Shown: positions 26,611 through 35,499 of the stretch, one piece after another
How positions within the stretch are numbered: the stretch's first letter is position 1
Layout of the letters: each line of letters begins with the position of its first letter
Source: Devosia oryzisoli
GTDB taxonomy: Bacteria > Pseudomonadota > Alphaproteobacteria > Rhizobiales > Devosiaceae
Length of the DNA stretch: 64,000 nucleotides
Assembly: GCF_014837245.1 (NCBI RefSeq)
Contig: NZ_JACYFU010000002.1
Coordinates: forward strand, 434,001-498,000
Reading direction: 5' to 3'
Notes under the pieces: generated by a model
What the model saw: the letters and a program-made list of their open reading frames with translations, nothing else
Database searches by the model: none
What the model was told of the DNA's origin: nothing
Position numbers and translations under genes: made by a program

Positions 26611-26868
26611 TCATCTGATCCAGCGCAACCGTTCGGGATCAGGCGGGCTCAAGGAGCCGGTATGCCAATGGGCGGTCTCATTGAGCGGTGGCAGGCCGAG
26701 GTCGGCACGCAGGCTCTGCGGGACCTGACTTAGACGAGGCGGCCGCTGCCACCAGGCGGCGAGTGCTGCGCCCAGAACGGGGAACAGTCCCCGCTGGTGA
26801 ACAGCGTCAGCAATTGAAAATTCCAGACGCAGCACCACGCTGCGCCCGTCGAATGCGTGAGTCGACAT
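26611..26868 (-). CDS. DUF1127-like small protein
   Basis: An 85-residue ORF. Residues 28-60 (LFPVLGAALAAWWQRPPRLSQ, then LRADLGLPPLN) resemble the Arg-rich DUF1127/YjiS helix seen in many Rhizobiales small proteins, some of which bind RNA or affect phosphate and envelope physiology. The match is partial, and the start is uncertain, since only a weak GGA precedes the ATG. It lies 103 bases from the hisS start. Confidence 0.5.
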   Translation of the reverse strand: MSTHAFDGRSVVLRLEFSIADAVHQRGLFPVLGAALAAWWQRPPRLSQVPQSLRADLGLPPLNETAHWHTGSLSPPDPERLRWIR

Positions 26869-27327
26869 GGCGGTGTCCGAACGCCAAAAGCGTCCGGCCT
26901 CTGGTTGGAGTTAAAGAGCGCAGAACAAGGCGCGATGCGGCTTGCTCGGGCAACTCAGGGTTGGAGAAAAGTCCGGGGCCCTCAGGGCCTCAACGCGTCG
27001 GCAAGAGTCCTATACGGCCTTGCGATGAAGCGGGCAGCTCCAGGTTTGGCGATTGAGCAGTGCAGCCATGTAGCGCCTCCTGATGCTGGGGGTTGCGGAC
27101 GCCTCACACCTAACTCACGGCTTTGTGAGGAACAACTGCAGAAATGACAGATTGTCGCAGCACCATGCTCATGTTGCCCCTGCGCAACACCGGTTCCCGA
27201 TCGCAAGACCGGCGAGGTCATCTTCTGCGAGTGCCAGACGTTTACCGGCTGCTAACCAGGCGCCTTGAGATCGCGTTTGCAGGTTCTGCGGCAGATTGAA
27301 TGTCCGGACAATCGAGAGTGGACGTCG
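26869..27327. other. 459-base intergenic region with one micro-ORF candidate
   Basis: Lies between the divergent DUF1127-like and L,D-transpeptidase genes, so both promoters should be here, though no strong -35/-10 pair stands out. It contains a small GC hairpin (GGGGCCCTCAGGGCCTC, near 26978) and a 19-residue ORF with a perfect Shine-Dalgarno (27010-27069, minus). No tRNA or known RNA was recognised. Confidence 0.6.
27010..27069 (-). CDS. Micro-ORF with perfect Shine-Dalgarno, function unknown
   Basis: Encodes MAALLNRQTWSCPLHRKAV. AGGAGG lies six bases before the ATG, unusually strong for a chance ORF. It is in the same frame as the DUF1127-like gene 141 bases downstream, but two stops separate them. 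It could be a leader peptide, a decayed N-terminus, or chance. Confidence 0.3.
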   Translation of the reverse strand: MAALLNRQTWSCPLHRKAV

Positions 27328-27951
27328 ATGATAAAGCGTGTGGGCCAGTTCTTCGCCACCATCGGGCTTGCCTTGGTTGGCCTCTTGTCGTCTGCACAGG
27401 CGCAGACGGATTTCGCGCCGGGCTGGCGCTTCAATCCTCCGCCAGGGCTGACCGTAGCGGACACCCGCCCGCGTCACCATCTGGCCCTTCAGTCGAGCGG
27501 CGTCGTCAGCCCCGTCTATCTCCGTCAGGTCGTGGCGTACCGGACCGAGCAGCGCGCCGGCACCATCATCATCGATACGCGGGCGCATTTTCTGTATCTT
27601 GTGCTGGGGGAAGGCCGGGCGCTGCGTTACGGCATTGGCGTGGCACGATCGGGCTTCGAGTGGGCTGGCACGCACCGCGTCACCCGCAAGGCCGAATGGC
27701 CCGGCTGGACACCGCCCGCGGAGATGCGGCAACGCCAGCCCGGCCTGCCGGCGCACATGAAGGGCGGCCTGGATAATCCGCTGGGGGCCCGGGCGCTCTA
27801 TCTTGGGTCGACCCTGTATCGCATTCACGGGACCAACGAGCCCTGGACGATTGGCAGCAATGTCTCGTCAGGCTGTATCCGCCTCACCAACGAGGATGTC
27901 ATCGATCTTTACGGCCGCGTGAAACTCAACAGCAAAGTGGTGGTCCTTTAA
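27328..27951 (+). CDS. L,D-transpeptidase (YkuD domain)
   Basis: Periplasmic enzyme that forms 3-3 peptidoglycan cross-links or attaches proteins to peptidoglycan. From MIKRVG the 207-residue protein has a signal peptide (FFATIGLALVGLLSSAQAQ). The catalytic signature is HGTNEPWTIG followed by SSGCIRL, with His167 and nucleophile Cys183. The YkuD fold starts around TIIIDTRAHFLYLV. An in-frame start at 27265 would bury the signal peptide and is less likely. The TadG-like gene follows 18 bases later. Confidence 0.92.
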   Translation: MIKRVGQFFATIGLALVGLLSSAQAQTDFAPGWRFNPPPGLTVADTRPRHHLALQSSGVVSPVYLRQVVAYRTEQRAGTIIIDTRAHFLYLVLGEGRALRYGIGVARSGFEWAGTHRVTRKAEWPGWTPPAEMRQRQPGLPAHMKGGLDNPLGARALYLGSTLYRIHGTNEPWTIGSNVSSGCIRLTNEDVIDLYGRVKLNSKVVVL

Positions 27952-27969
27952 TAAGGATTTTGCCCGAAA

Positions 27970-29838
27970 GTGGCGCGAACGCTGCCGGAGCGGTGGCTTG
28001 ATGGTGCGCCGATGCTGAGACTTGTCCCGGTCCTGAGACGTTTCGCCCGCGATGAACGCGGCGTGTTCGCCGTCCTTTTCGGCCTCATGGCCATCGTCCT
28101 CATCGCCATGGGCGGCGCGGTGGTGGATTATGTCTCGCTCGAGCAGACCCGAAGCCGCGCACAGACCGCACTCGACGCCGCCGCGCTGGCGCTTCAGCCG
28201 GAGATTTTCAAGTCCACCTTCAATGCCGAGACCGTGCGCCAGCAGGCCGAGGCGATCGTGCTGGAGCGGATCGGCGATACCGAGGTGGACGCCAGCGTCG
28301 ACGACATCGAGGTCAACATCGCGGACGGCTCGCTCTACCTGCGCGCCGAATTCACCATCCCGACCATGTTCGTGTCCCTGGTGGGCGTGAACACGCTCAG
28401 CGCAGCCGTGCAGTCGGAAGCAACGCGGAAGATGCTGGAGCTGGAGGTTGCGATGGTGCTCGACAACTCCGGCTCCATGGGCAGCTACAGCCGCATGACC
28501 TACCTCAAGCAAGCTGCCGCCTGCGCCACGCGGACGATCTTCTACGGTAAAGTGGACAGCAACTGCAACGTCGCGTCCGGCACACCCAAGCTCGACAAGG
28601 TGAAGATCGGCATCGTCCCCTTCACCATCATGGTGAATGTCGGCACTCAATTCGCCAACGCCGCCTGGCTCGATTGGACCGCGCAGGGCGCGCTCGCCAA
28701 GCTCAACTTCGACAACGACGACGACAGCACCAACGCGTTCCCAGGCCCAGTCGATCGCAAGAACCTCTTCACCCAGACAGGGACATCGTGGCGGGGGTGC
28801 GTTGAAGCGCGGCAGGCGCCTTACGACACCAACGACACACCACCAACCACCGCTGCCACAAAATTCATACCGATGTTCTCGCCCGACACGGCGACCGGAA
28901 ACTACAACAGCTATCTCAGCGACACCGGCGGAACATGTCAGGTGAAGACCTGCACGCAGAAGGTCGTCCAGAACAACTGCACTTACTGGTGGGGCGGCTA
29001 CAGCTGCAGCGGGCCTACCATCACCTCCTACACAAAAGTCGTGGGATCGGTGACCACGACACCTGGCACATCCTGCATTCCCTCAAGTCCCGTCACCTTG
29101 AGCGGCCCCAGCACGTCGACGTCCGGCAGCTCCCGGACCACCACGACGACCTACAGCCTGCTGACGGAACGCGAACTGCAGGAGCGGCTATGCAAGTACA
29201 ACGGTGTTGCGGTTTCAGACCGGAGTACTTCGGGTCCGAACGCCAATTGCCCATATGTTGAAATATTGCCTCTCACCAGCGACGACACGGCCGTGCTCAA
29301 CCGGATCAACACGATGAACGCCGACGGCGGCACCAATATCCAGCAGGGCGCCATGTGGGGCTACCATGCCCTATCCAATGCGGAGCCGCTGACGCAGGCC
29401 GCGCCCTACTCGTCTGGCGCCGTGTCAAAGGTCATGATCCTGATGACGGACGGCTTCAACGAGCCCGACTATCGACGCTACAGCGACACCTGGAACGGCA
29501 CCGCCATCTACGGCTCATGGGGCTTCCGCAAGGATGGTCGCTTGCCAGATACCGATGGCATTATCGGCAATGAGAACGAGTACGGCGCCCACAACAGCAA
29601 GGCGGACATGACTGTCACAATGGACCAGAAGACGGTCCAGACCTGTGCGAACGCCAAGGCCGATGGCATTCGCGTCTACACCATCGGCCTGAACCCGCCC
29701 AGCCAGGCCACCCGCGACATGCTCACGTCCTGCTCGTCCGGAGACGGCTACTACTTTTTCCCGAACAACCCGAGCGAGTTGGTTGACGTGTTCGCGCAGA
29801 TCGCGAACCAGTTGACGCAACTTCGCCTGGCGCTCTGA
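27970..29838 (+). CDS. TadG-like pilus-assembly protein with von Willebrand factor A domain
   Basis: A 622-residue protein. An Arg-rich start, FARDERGVFAVLFGLMAIVLIAMGGAVVDY, is the TadE/TadG-like N-terminal membrane helix found in Flp-pilus proteins. The vWA domain begins near residue 160: its MIDAS motif DNSGSMGS starts at Asp165, MTDGFNEPDYRR and the C-terminal GIRVYTIGLN complete it. Between these halves lies a Ser/Thr/Cys-rich insertion with CQVKTC, NNCTYWWGGYSCSG and TSTSGSSRTTTTTYS. GTG 27970 has a distant AAGGA; ATG 28012 is an alternative. No other tad gene is present in the window. Confidence 0.84.
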   Translation: MARTLPERWLDGAPMLRLVPVLRRFARDERGVFAVLFGLMAIVLIAMGGAVVDYVSLEQTRSRAQTALDAAALALQPEIFKSTFNAETVRQQAEAIVLERIGDTEVDASVDDIEVNIADGSLYLRAEFTIPTMFVSLVGVNTLSAAVQSEATRKMLELEVAMVLDNSGSMGSYSRMTYLKQAAACATRTIFYGKVDSNCNVASGTPKLDKVKIGIVPFTIMVNVGTQFANAAWLDWTAQGALAKLNFDNDDDSTNAFPGPVDRKNLFTQTGTSWRGCVEARQAPYDTNDTPPTTAATKFIPMFSPDTATGNYNSYLSDTGGTCQVKTCTQKVVQNNCTYWWGGYSCSGPTITSYTKVVGSVTTTPGTSCIPSSPVTLSGPSTSTSGSSRTTTTTYSLLTERELQERLCKYNGVAVSDRSTSGPNANCPYVEILPLTSDDTAVLNRINTMNADGGTNIQQGAMWGYHALSNAEPLTQAAPYSSGAVSKVMILMTDGFNEPDYRRYSDTWNGTAIYGSWGFRKDGRLPDTDGIIGNENEYGAHNSKADMTVTMDQKTVQTCANAKADGIRVYTIGLNPPSQATRDMLTSCSSGDGYYFFPNNPSELVDVFAQIANQLTQLRLAL

Positions 29839-29855
29839 CACTCTGGTGGGGGGAA

Positions 29856-29932
29856 TGGTACCGCCTCCCCGGATCGAACGGGGGACCTCTAGATCCACAA
29901 TCTAGCGCTCTAACCGACTGAGCTAAGGCGGC
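29856..29932 (-). tRNA. tRNA-His (GTG anticodon)
   Basis: Cloverleaf of 77 bases including an encoded CCA (discriminator A). The acceptor arms GCCGCCT and AGGCGGT pair with a G-U at the first position. D-arm TAGCTCAGTCGGTTAGAGC; anticodon stem CTAGA/TCTAG with loop TTGTGGA, so the anticodon is GTG; T-arm CCCCG-TTCGATC-CGGGG. As in other alphaproteobacteria, position -1 is not G, so the His identity is expected to lie elsewhere. Confidence 0.97.
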
Positions 29933-30238
29933 ACATCGTGACGGGTGGCGAATGCGCCCTCCCGAAAACGGGCGGAACATAGGTCGAGACGCCCGCGATG
30001 ACAAGGCCGTTTTTCGCCTGTGGAGAGACTGGCTTTTTCTTCATCCCGCCATGATTTGGCCTGTGGCCTCGTGACCATTCCTTAGGACGTGCGGTTTAAC
30101 CATTCGGGCCAAAGCATCCTCCGCTTGTGCTGCGGAGGGTGGATTCAGCGCAGCGCGCATTATATTGAAGAACACTTAAGGAACTTCGCACCTTGTCCCA
30201 TTCTGGCACAGGGGTTCCCGCCAGAACAAAGGCAGTCC
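29933..30238. other. 306-base spacer between tRNA-His and the sensor kinase gene
   Basis: Holds the promoter region of both diverging units. Visible items: hairpins CCTCCGC/GCGGAGG (near 30118-30138) and TTCTGGC/GCCAGAA (30201-30226, just before the kinase ribosome-binding site), one GATTC that fits the CcrM methylation motif GANTC (30142), and a TATATT near 30160 that could be a -10 box. No gene is evident. Confidence 0.55.
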
Positions 30239-32821
30239 ATGAATGACCGGTGGACCACATTGCCGAGTGCCCGGGACGTGCTGCAGCATGCCGATGACAC
30301 GCGTCCGGCTTGGCTGTGGTCGCAGGATGGGCACGAGTTGCTGTGGTCCAACGCCGCGGCGGGCCTTTTCCTGGCCAAGCTCAAAAAGCACGGGCTGAAA
30401 CGCGCGCCCCTCGCGATCCCGATCAAGGGGCAGGTTGCCCGCATCATCCGGTTGGGCACGATCGGCCGCTCAAGCTTGGCGCGTATCCAGTTTCTCGCGG
30501 GCGAAAAACCTGTTTCGCTCACCTGTGCCACCACGCCGCTTGCCTGGCACGATGGCGAGACGGCCCTCTTGATCGTCGGCGTCGATCCGATTGCCGATGA
30601 GATTCTTGAGGCCGCTGCTGCTGCGGGCGCGGATGCACAAGCTGAACCTGAGGGCATTGACCTTCCGGCCAAGGCGGAAGAGCAGCGACCCGAGCCAGTT
30701 GAACCTGTCTTGCCAGCCCCGCAAGATCTGGACGCCGGACTGGCCTACTCCGACGAACTCGAGAGCTGGCAGGCCGAGGCTGCCGAGACGGATGCGGATG
30801 CGCATCCGGAGCTGCAACCCTTCGAACCTCATGGGAACGACGCCCCGGCGGACTGGCAGCGCGTTCTCGACGAAGCGGAAGATGCTGCAGCCGCTTCGGA
30901 GGATGTGCGTCAGGAGCGTAAGACGGAACCGGCCAGCAGGGGCAGGCTCAGCAACCTGGTCGATCGCCTGCTTCAAGACGAGGACCTCTTTACCCCGCTC
31001 GGTGCCGACGACGACAGGGCTCCCGTGGCGCCGGCTTCCATCGAACCTGCTGAGGAAGCGCCAATGGTTGGCGAGGCTGCCGTGCCGGCCGTCAGCGATG
31101 CCGCGCAGCAGAACGAGAGTGCGGTCCAGGTGTTCTACCGGCTGACCGGGCGCGCCTTTACGCCGCACGAGGACAGCGCCGATGCCAGCCTTCCTGCGGA
31201 AGCGGATAAGGCCGACCATGCGGTCGAGCCGCCACCGGAAGACACGCACGACCGGGAGAGCGTCGAGCGGGTGTCGCGCTACAACTTTGACGAATTGTCT
31301 CGCATTCTCACCGACAGGATCGGTGAGCGAGCCCAGACGCCCCTCCAGGCGCCGGTGCCAAGCGTGCCTCAACCGGAGGCGCAGACGTCTGGAGCACTGG
31401 TCAATCTGGGTGCCGAAACGCTGGTGCTCAACCGCCTGCCACTCGGCATCCTGGTGTTCCGCGACCAGCAGATCCTCTTCGCCAACAGGGCCATCACGGA
31501 AATGGTGGGCTATGACTCGGTCGAGAGCCTGCGCGGAGCGGGGCTGGCAGCGGTGTTTCCCGCTGCTGGACCCGAAGGGCAGGATGCCGGACCGGTCAAT
31601 CATCTGGTGCAACGAGATGGGACGCTGGTGCCGGTGACGGCCCGCCTGCAGTCGATTTCCTGGCATGGCCGCCCGGCCCTCATGCTGTCGGCCAGCGCTA
31701 CCGAAGTGCGCACCGGCCACGAAGAGGCGGTGCGCGCTTTTGCCGAGGGTTACGCCGAGCTCCGGGGTGAAGGTTTCGTCGTCGCCGGCCGCAGCGGGAC
31801 TGTGAGCGCCGCCAATGCTGCAGCTGCAGACCTGCTTACGGCAGGCAAGCCCATAACCGGACGGACCTTGGCAAGCCTCGTGGGCGATGAAGACGTTCTG
31901 GCGCTACAGGCGTTTCTTGAACGACCCGCCCGCTTCGCCGAAACCGAACGCCCGGCGGTGGCCCTCCGCTCAGGCGATGGGCGCGCCGACATCATCCTCT
32001 TCGCCCTGGGGCAGGCCGGGCTGCTCAGTGGGTACTTCGGCTTTGTCCGCGCGCGCACCACGCCACCGGCGCGGATCAATCCCACGCAGGAGTTCGACCC
32101 TGCCCTGCTCGCGCGGATCAGCCGCGGCGTGCGTCGGCCGCTCAACGCCATCATCGGCTTCTCCGACCTGTTGCGCGCCGAGACTTATGGCCCCCTCGGG
32201 GACGAGCGGTATGGCAGCTACGCCGAAGACATCCTGCGCGCGGGGCATGAAATTGCTTCCCTCGTCGATGAGCTGGACGACTACACCCGGCTGCGCGAGG
32301 GCCGGTACCTGCCGCAACGGACGATGCTGGATCTGACCAGTCTGCTCGAAGGATGCGTCGTGCGTATCCGGGCCCAGGCCAACGCCGCACGCGTGATCGT
32401 CCGCAACGCCATCTCCGAAACGTTGCCCAAGATCACCGCGGACCGGCCGTCTCTGATCCAGGCGGTGCTTAATCTGCTGGCCAGCGCCATCGACCAGACC
32501 CCCACCGGCGGTACGGTGGTCATATCGGCGCAGAAACTTGACGATGGCGGCATCGCCGTCCATGTCCGGGACAGTTCACTGCACTCGGTTGACATGGCGG
32601 AGCGCTTCGTGGTGTTCCGCGACGGCAGCGACAAGACCGGCCAGGCTCTGGCCCCGGTCCGCTCCAGCGTCGGCCTGGCGCTTACCCGTTCGCTTCTCGC
32701 GGTCAATGCAGTTTCCCTGTCGGTCGACCCGGCCGGGCGCGAAGGCATGCTGTTCACCCTCAAGATTCCGCCCGATCTTGTCGAGCACAAGAACGAGCGT
32801 TCGGAAGAGCAGCAAAACTAG
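30239..32821 (+). CDS. PdhS/DivL-like PAS sensor histidine kinase lacking the phospho-acceptor histidine
   Basis: An 860-residue cytoplasmic protein starting MNDRWTTLPSARDV after AAGG. Order: an N-terminal sensor-like domain (1-130), a long acidic, low-complexity linker (about 135-390), a PAS domain (about 393-500, LPLGILVFRDQQILFANRAI), a second PAS-like domain (510-610), a HisKA-like dimerisation region (616-690) and a weak HATPase domain. In the HisKA box, where others read SHELRTPLNAI, this reads SRGVRRPLNAI, so the phospho-histidine is Arg629. The ATPase N-box is altered (NLLASAIDQT) and the G1 DxGxG motif is absent (VRDSSLHSVD). The kinase activity is thus probably lost; a regulatory role like DivL (whose His is Tyr) is inferred. 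Confidence 0.8.
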   Translation: MNDRWTTLPSARDVLQHADDTRPAWLWSQDGHELLWSNAAAGLFLAKLKKHGLKRAPLAIPIKGQVARIIRLGTIGRSSLARIQFLAGEKPVSLTCATTPLAWHDGETALLIVGVDPIADEILEAAAAAGADAQAEPEGIDLPAKAEEQRPEPVEPVLPAPQDLDAGLAYSDELESWQAEAAETDADAHPELQPFEPHGNDAPADWQRVLDEAEDAAAASEDVRQERKTEPASRGRLSNLVDRLLQDEDLFTPLGADDDRAPVAPASIEPAEEAPMVGEAAVPAVSDAAQQNESAVQVFYRLTGRAFTPHEDSADASLPAEADKADHAVEPPPEDTHDRESVERVSRYNFDELSRILTDRIGERAQTPLQAPVPSVPQPEAQTSGALVNLGAETLVLNRLPLGILVFRDQQILFANRAITEMVGYDSVESLRGAGLAAVFPAAGPEGQDAGPVNHLVQRDGTLVPVTARLQSISWHGRPALMLSASATEVRTGHEEAVRAFAEGYAELRGEGFVVAGRSGTVSAANAAAADLLTAGKPITGRTLASLVGDEDVLALQAFLERPARFAETERPAVALRSGDGRADIILFALGQAGLLSGYFGFVRARTTPPARINPTQEFDPALLARISRGVRRPLNAIIGFSDLLRAETYGPLGDERYGSYAEDILRAGHEIASLVDELDDYTRLREGRYLPQRTMLDLTSLLEGCVVRIRAQANAARVIVRNAISETLPKITADRPSLIQAVLNLLASAIDQTPTGGTVVISAQKLDDGGIAVHVRDSSLHSVDMAERFVVFRDGSDKTGQALAPVRSSVGLALTRSLLAVNAVSLSVDPAGREGMLFTLKIPPDLVEHKNERSEEQQN

Positions 32822-32914
32822 GCACGAAAAACTCTCAACAGTGGTGCACGCCTGCGGCTCTTTGCCCTATAGAGGCAAAACGGCGCGCGCGCCTCTTGCC
32901 CCGAGGAGATCGAG

Positions 32915-34393
32915 ATGACCTTTTCCAAGTCGCTGGCAATGGGTGTTGCCGCATTAGTGCTGAGCGCGGGGACTGCGTTGGCGCAGTCCACCGAAATTCG
33001 CATCGGGGTCGCGCTGGAACCACCGGCGCTTGACCCGACAGCGGGCGCCGCGGAAGCCATCGATATCGTCGTCTATCAGAACGTCTTCGAGGGCCTCACT
33101 CGCATCGACCAGACGGGGGCGGTGCAGCCTGACCTGGCAGAGAGCTGGGCCGTTTCCGATGACGGGCTGACATACACCTTCAAGCTGCACGACGGGGTCA
33201 CCTTTCACGATGGCTCCACCTTCGACGCAGACGATGTCAAGTTCACGTTCGACCGCATTCTGGCGGATGACAGCGTCAATGCGCAGAAGGCGCTTTATGC
33301 CCCGATCAGTACCGTTTCGGTCATCGACCCACTGACCGTGGAGATGACGCTGTCGCGCCCCGACGGGCTGTTCCTGTTCAATCTGGGCCGTGGCGATGCC
33401 GTGATCGTGGCGCCGGAAAGCGCCGAGACCAACGCGACCCAGCCGATCGGAACCGGCCCTTTCGCCTTTGTGCAGTGGAACCGGGGGAGCCGCGTCATGC
33501 TCGAGCGGTACGAGCCATACTGGGGTGAGAAACCGGCGCTGACCAAAGCGACCTACGTCTTCATCTCCGACACCGCCACCATGACCAACGCCCTTCTCGC
33601 CGGCGATATCGATGGCACGAACAACTTCGCCGCCGAAGCCCTGCCGGTGTTTGAGAACAACCCGCAGTTCAAGGTTCTGGTCGGTTCCACCGAGGGCGAG
33701 ACGATCCTCGCGACGAACAACAAGAAGTCGCCTTTCGATAATCTCAAGGTGCGGCAGGCCATGGCGCACGCCTTGAACCGCCAGGAGATTATCGACGGGG
33801 CGACCTACGGCTATGGCGTGCCAATCGGCACCCATTTCGCCCCCCATCACCCTTATTACCTCGACCTCACCGACACCTACCCCTTCGATCCCGAAGCGGC
33901 CAAGGCTCTGCTTGCAGAGGCCGGGTATCCGGACGGGTTCAGTGCCACGCTGAAGCTTCCGCCCGTGGCCTATGCCCGGCTTTCCGGTCAGATCATTGCC
34001 AGCGAATTCGCCAAGGTCGGCATCAAGCTCGAACTGATCAACATGGAGTGGGCCCAGTGGCTCGAGGATGTGCTGACCAACAAGGACTTTGACCTTACGA
34101 TCGTCAGCCATGTCGAGCCCTTCGACATTGGCATCTACGCTGATCCCAACTACTATTTCGGCTACGACAATCCAGAAGTTCAGGCGCTGAACGAGCAGCT
34201 CAATGCCACGATCGATGACGCCGAACGCAAGACGCTGGCCCAGAAGATCGAGACGATCATCGCCAAGGACGCCGTCAACGGCTATCTGTTCGAACTGGCC
34301 CAGACCGGGGTCTGGAACGCCAAGCTGGAAGGCATGTGGCAGAACGCGCCGATTGAAGGCGTCGTGCTGCGCGACATCCACTGGGCCGAGTAG
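32915..34393 (+). CDS. Dipeptide/oligopeptide-type ABC transporter substrate-binding protein
   Basis: Periplasmic binding protein, family 5 (SBP_bac_5), 492 residues. The signal peptide ends ALAQS (MTFSKSLAMGVAALVLSAGTAL). Landmarks are LEPPALDPTAGAAEAI, VYQNVFEGLTRID, LAESWAVSDDGLTYTFKLHDGVTFHDG in context, VRQAMAHALNRQEI and AEAGYPDGF. The start follows GAGGAG. First gene of a five-component transporter (two permeases, two ATPase domains fused). The substrate, peptide, opine or another, cannot be told from sequence alone. Confidence 0.93.
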   Translation: MTFSKSLAMGVAALVLSAGTALAQSTEIRIGVALEPPALDPTAGAAEAIDIVVYQNVFEGLTRIDQTGAVQPDLAESWAVSDDGLTYTFKLHDGVTFHDGSTFDADDVKFTFDRILADDSVNAQKALYAPISTVSVIDPLTVEMTLSRPDGLFLFNLGRGDAVIVAPESAETNATQPIGTGPFAFVQWNRGSRVMLERYEPYWGEKPALTKATYVFISDTATMTNALLAGDIDGTNNFAAEALPVFENNPQFKVLVGSTEGETILATNNKKSPFDNLKVRQAMAHALNRQEIIDGATYGYGVPIGTHFAPHHPYYLDLTDTYPFDPEAAKALLAEAGYPDGFSATLKLPPVAYARLSGQIIASEFAKVGIKLELINMEWAQWLEDVLTNKDFDLTIVSHVEPFDIGIYADPNYYFGYDNPEVQALNEQLNATIDDAERKTLAQKIETIIAKDAVNGYLFELAQTGVWNAKLEGMWQNAPIEGVVLRDIHWAE

Positions 34394-34545
34394 AAGAGGC
34401 ATCTCGTCGCCAACCGTCGTTCCGCTCTCCTGTCCTCACCCATCACCACCCCGTTTTGCTGGGTGGTCAATGCCCCGGCACTTCGGATGACCGGGACAAG
34501 CCCGGGCTTCGCGGCGAGGCGGCCCAAACCCGCGGAGGGTGGCTT

Positions 34546-35499
34546 TTGACCCTCTACATCGCGCGCCGGTTCCTGGGCTTTCTCGCCACCCTGCTCATCG
34601 CGGCGGCCATCATTTTCGTGCTGCTCGACCTTCTGCCGGGCGATCCTGCGCGGTTCATCCTCGGCATCAATGCAAGCGATGCGTCCGTTGCCGCGCTGCG
34701 CACGCAGATGGGTCTGGATGCGCCGGCCCTGTCGCGCTTTCTAAGCTGGGTCTGGGGCGTTGCGCGTGGCGACTTCGGGCTTTCCAGCACGCAGCGGGCG
34801 CCGGTCTCGGAGCTGATCTGGGAGCGTATGGCGGTCACTCTTCCGCTGACGCTCTTTGCCATGGTGGTCTCCATGCTGGTTGGCCTGCCGATGGGCATCA
34901 TCGCCGCCATGCGTCGCGGCAAGGCCGCCGATACCACCCTGATGGTGATGGCACAGACCGGCGTCGCCGTGCCCAATTTCTGGTTCGGCATGCTGCTCAC
35001 GCTGATCTTCGCCGTGGGGCTGCGGTGGCTACCAACGGGGGGCTTCACGCCTTGGGATGAAGACGCAGGCGCGGCCCTACGCGCCATGGTTTTGCCAGGC
35101 ATGGCCCTGGCGCTGCCACAAGCGGCAATCCTGGCGCGCGTGATGCGCACCGCACTTGTCGACGTCGCTGAACAGGATTTCATTCGCACCGCCCGCGCCA
35201 AGGGTCTGACGCGCGACCAGGCCCTGTGGCGGCATGGGGTGCGCAATGCCTTGCTGCCCGTCCTGACCATTCTCGGCCTGCAGTTCGCGTTCCTGATCGC
35301 GGGTACGATCATCGTGGAGAACGTCTTCTATCTGCCCGGGCTGGGACGCCTCATCTTCACGGCCATCTCGGAACGTGACCTGGTCCTGGTGCGGGGGGCT
35401 ACGCTGGTGCTGGTGGTGGTGGTCTCGGCAACCATGCTGCTCGTTGATCTGGGCTACGCCCTGGTCGATCCACGCCTGCGCCGGGAGAGCGGTCGATGA
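34546..35499 (+). CDS. ABC transporter permease, DppB-like
   Basis: First inner-membrane permease of the SBP_bac_5 transporter, 317 residues, with six predicted helices. It starts with TTG (LTLYIARRFLGFLATLL), preceded by GGAGG with a 7-base spacer; the conserved DppB N-terminus falls exactly there. Family pieces include LLPGDPARFILG, VSELIWERMAVTLPLTL, DFIRTARAKGL (EAA loop that contacts the ATPase) and LGRLIFTAISERDLVLVRG. The stop overlaps the second permease start (ATGA). Confidence 0.92.
   Translation: MTLYIARRFLGFLATLLIAAAIIFVLLDLLPGDPARFILGINASDASVAALRTQMGLDAPALSRFLSWVWGVARGDFGLSSTQRAPVSELIWERMAVTLPLTLFAMVVSMLVGLPMGIIAAMRRGKAADTTLMVMAQTGVAVPNFWFGMLLTLIFAVGLRWLPTGGFTPWDEDAGAALRAMVLPGMALALPQAAILARVMRTALVDVAEQDFIRTARAKGLTRDQALWRHGVRNALLPVLTILGLQFAFLIAGTIIVENVFYLPGLGRLIFTAISERDLVLVRGATLVLVVVVSATMLLVDLGYALVDPRLRRESGR

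Noticed and set aside
26955..27060. Possible RNase P RNA fragment (GGAGAAAAGTCCGGG resembles the conserved P4 string)
   Set aside because: The conserved partner segments of rnpB are absent and the required length and pairings do not fit.
28200..29200. Short direct repeats of Ser/Thr codons, inspected as a CRISPR-like pattern
   Set aside because: Repeats are irregular and coding in frame; no constant spacer or repeat length.
34394..34545. GACCGGGACAAGCCCGGGC region before the dppB-like gene, considered as an insertion element
   Set aside because: Only a short imperfect palindrome; no terminal repeats, transposase or duplicated target.
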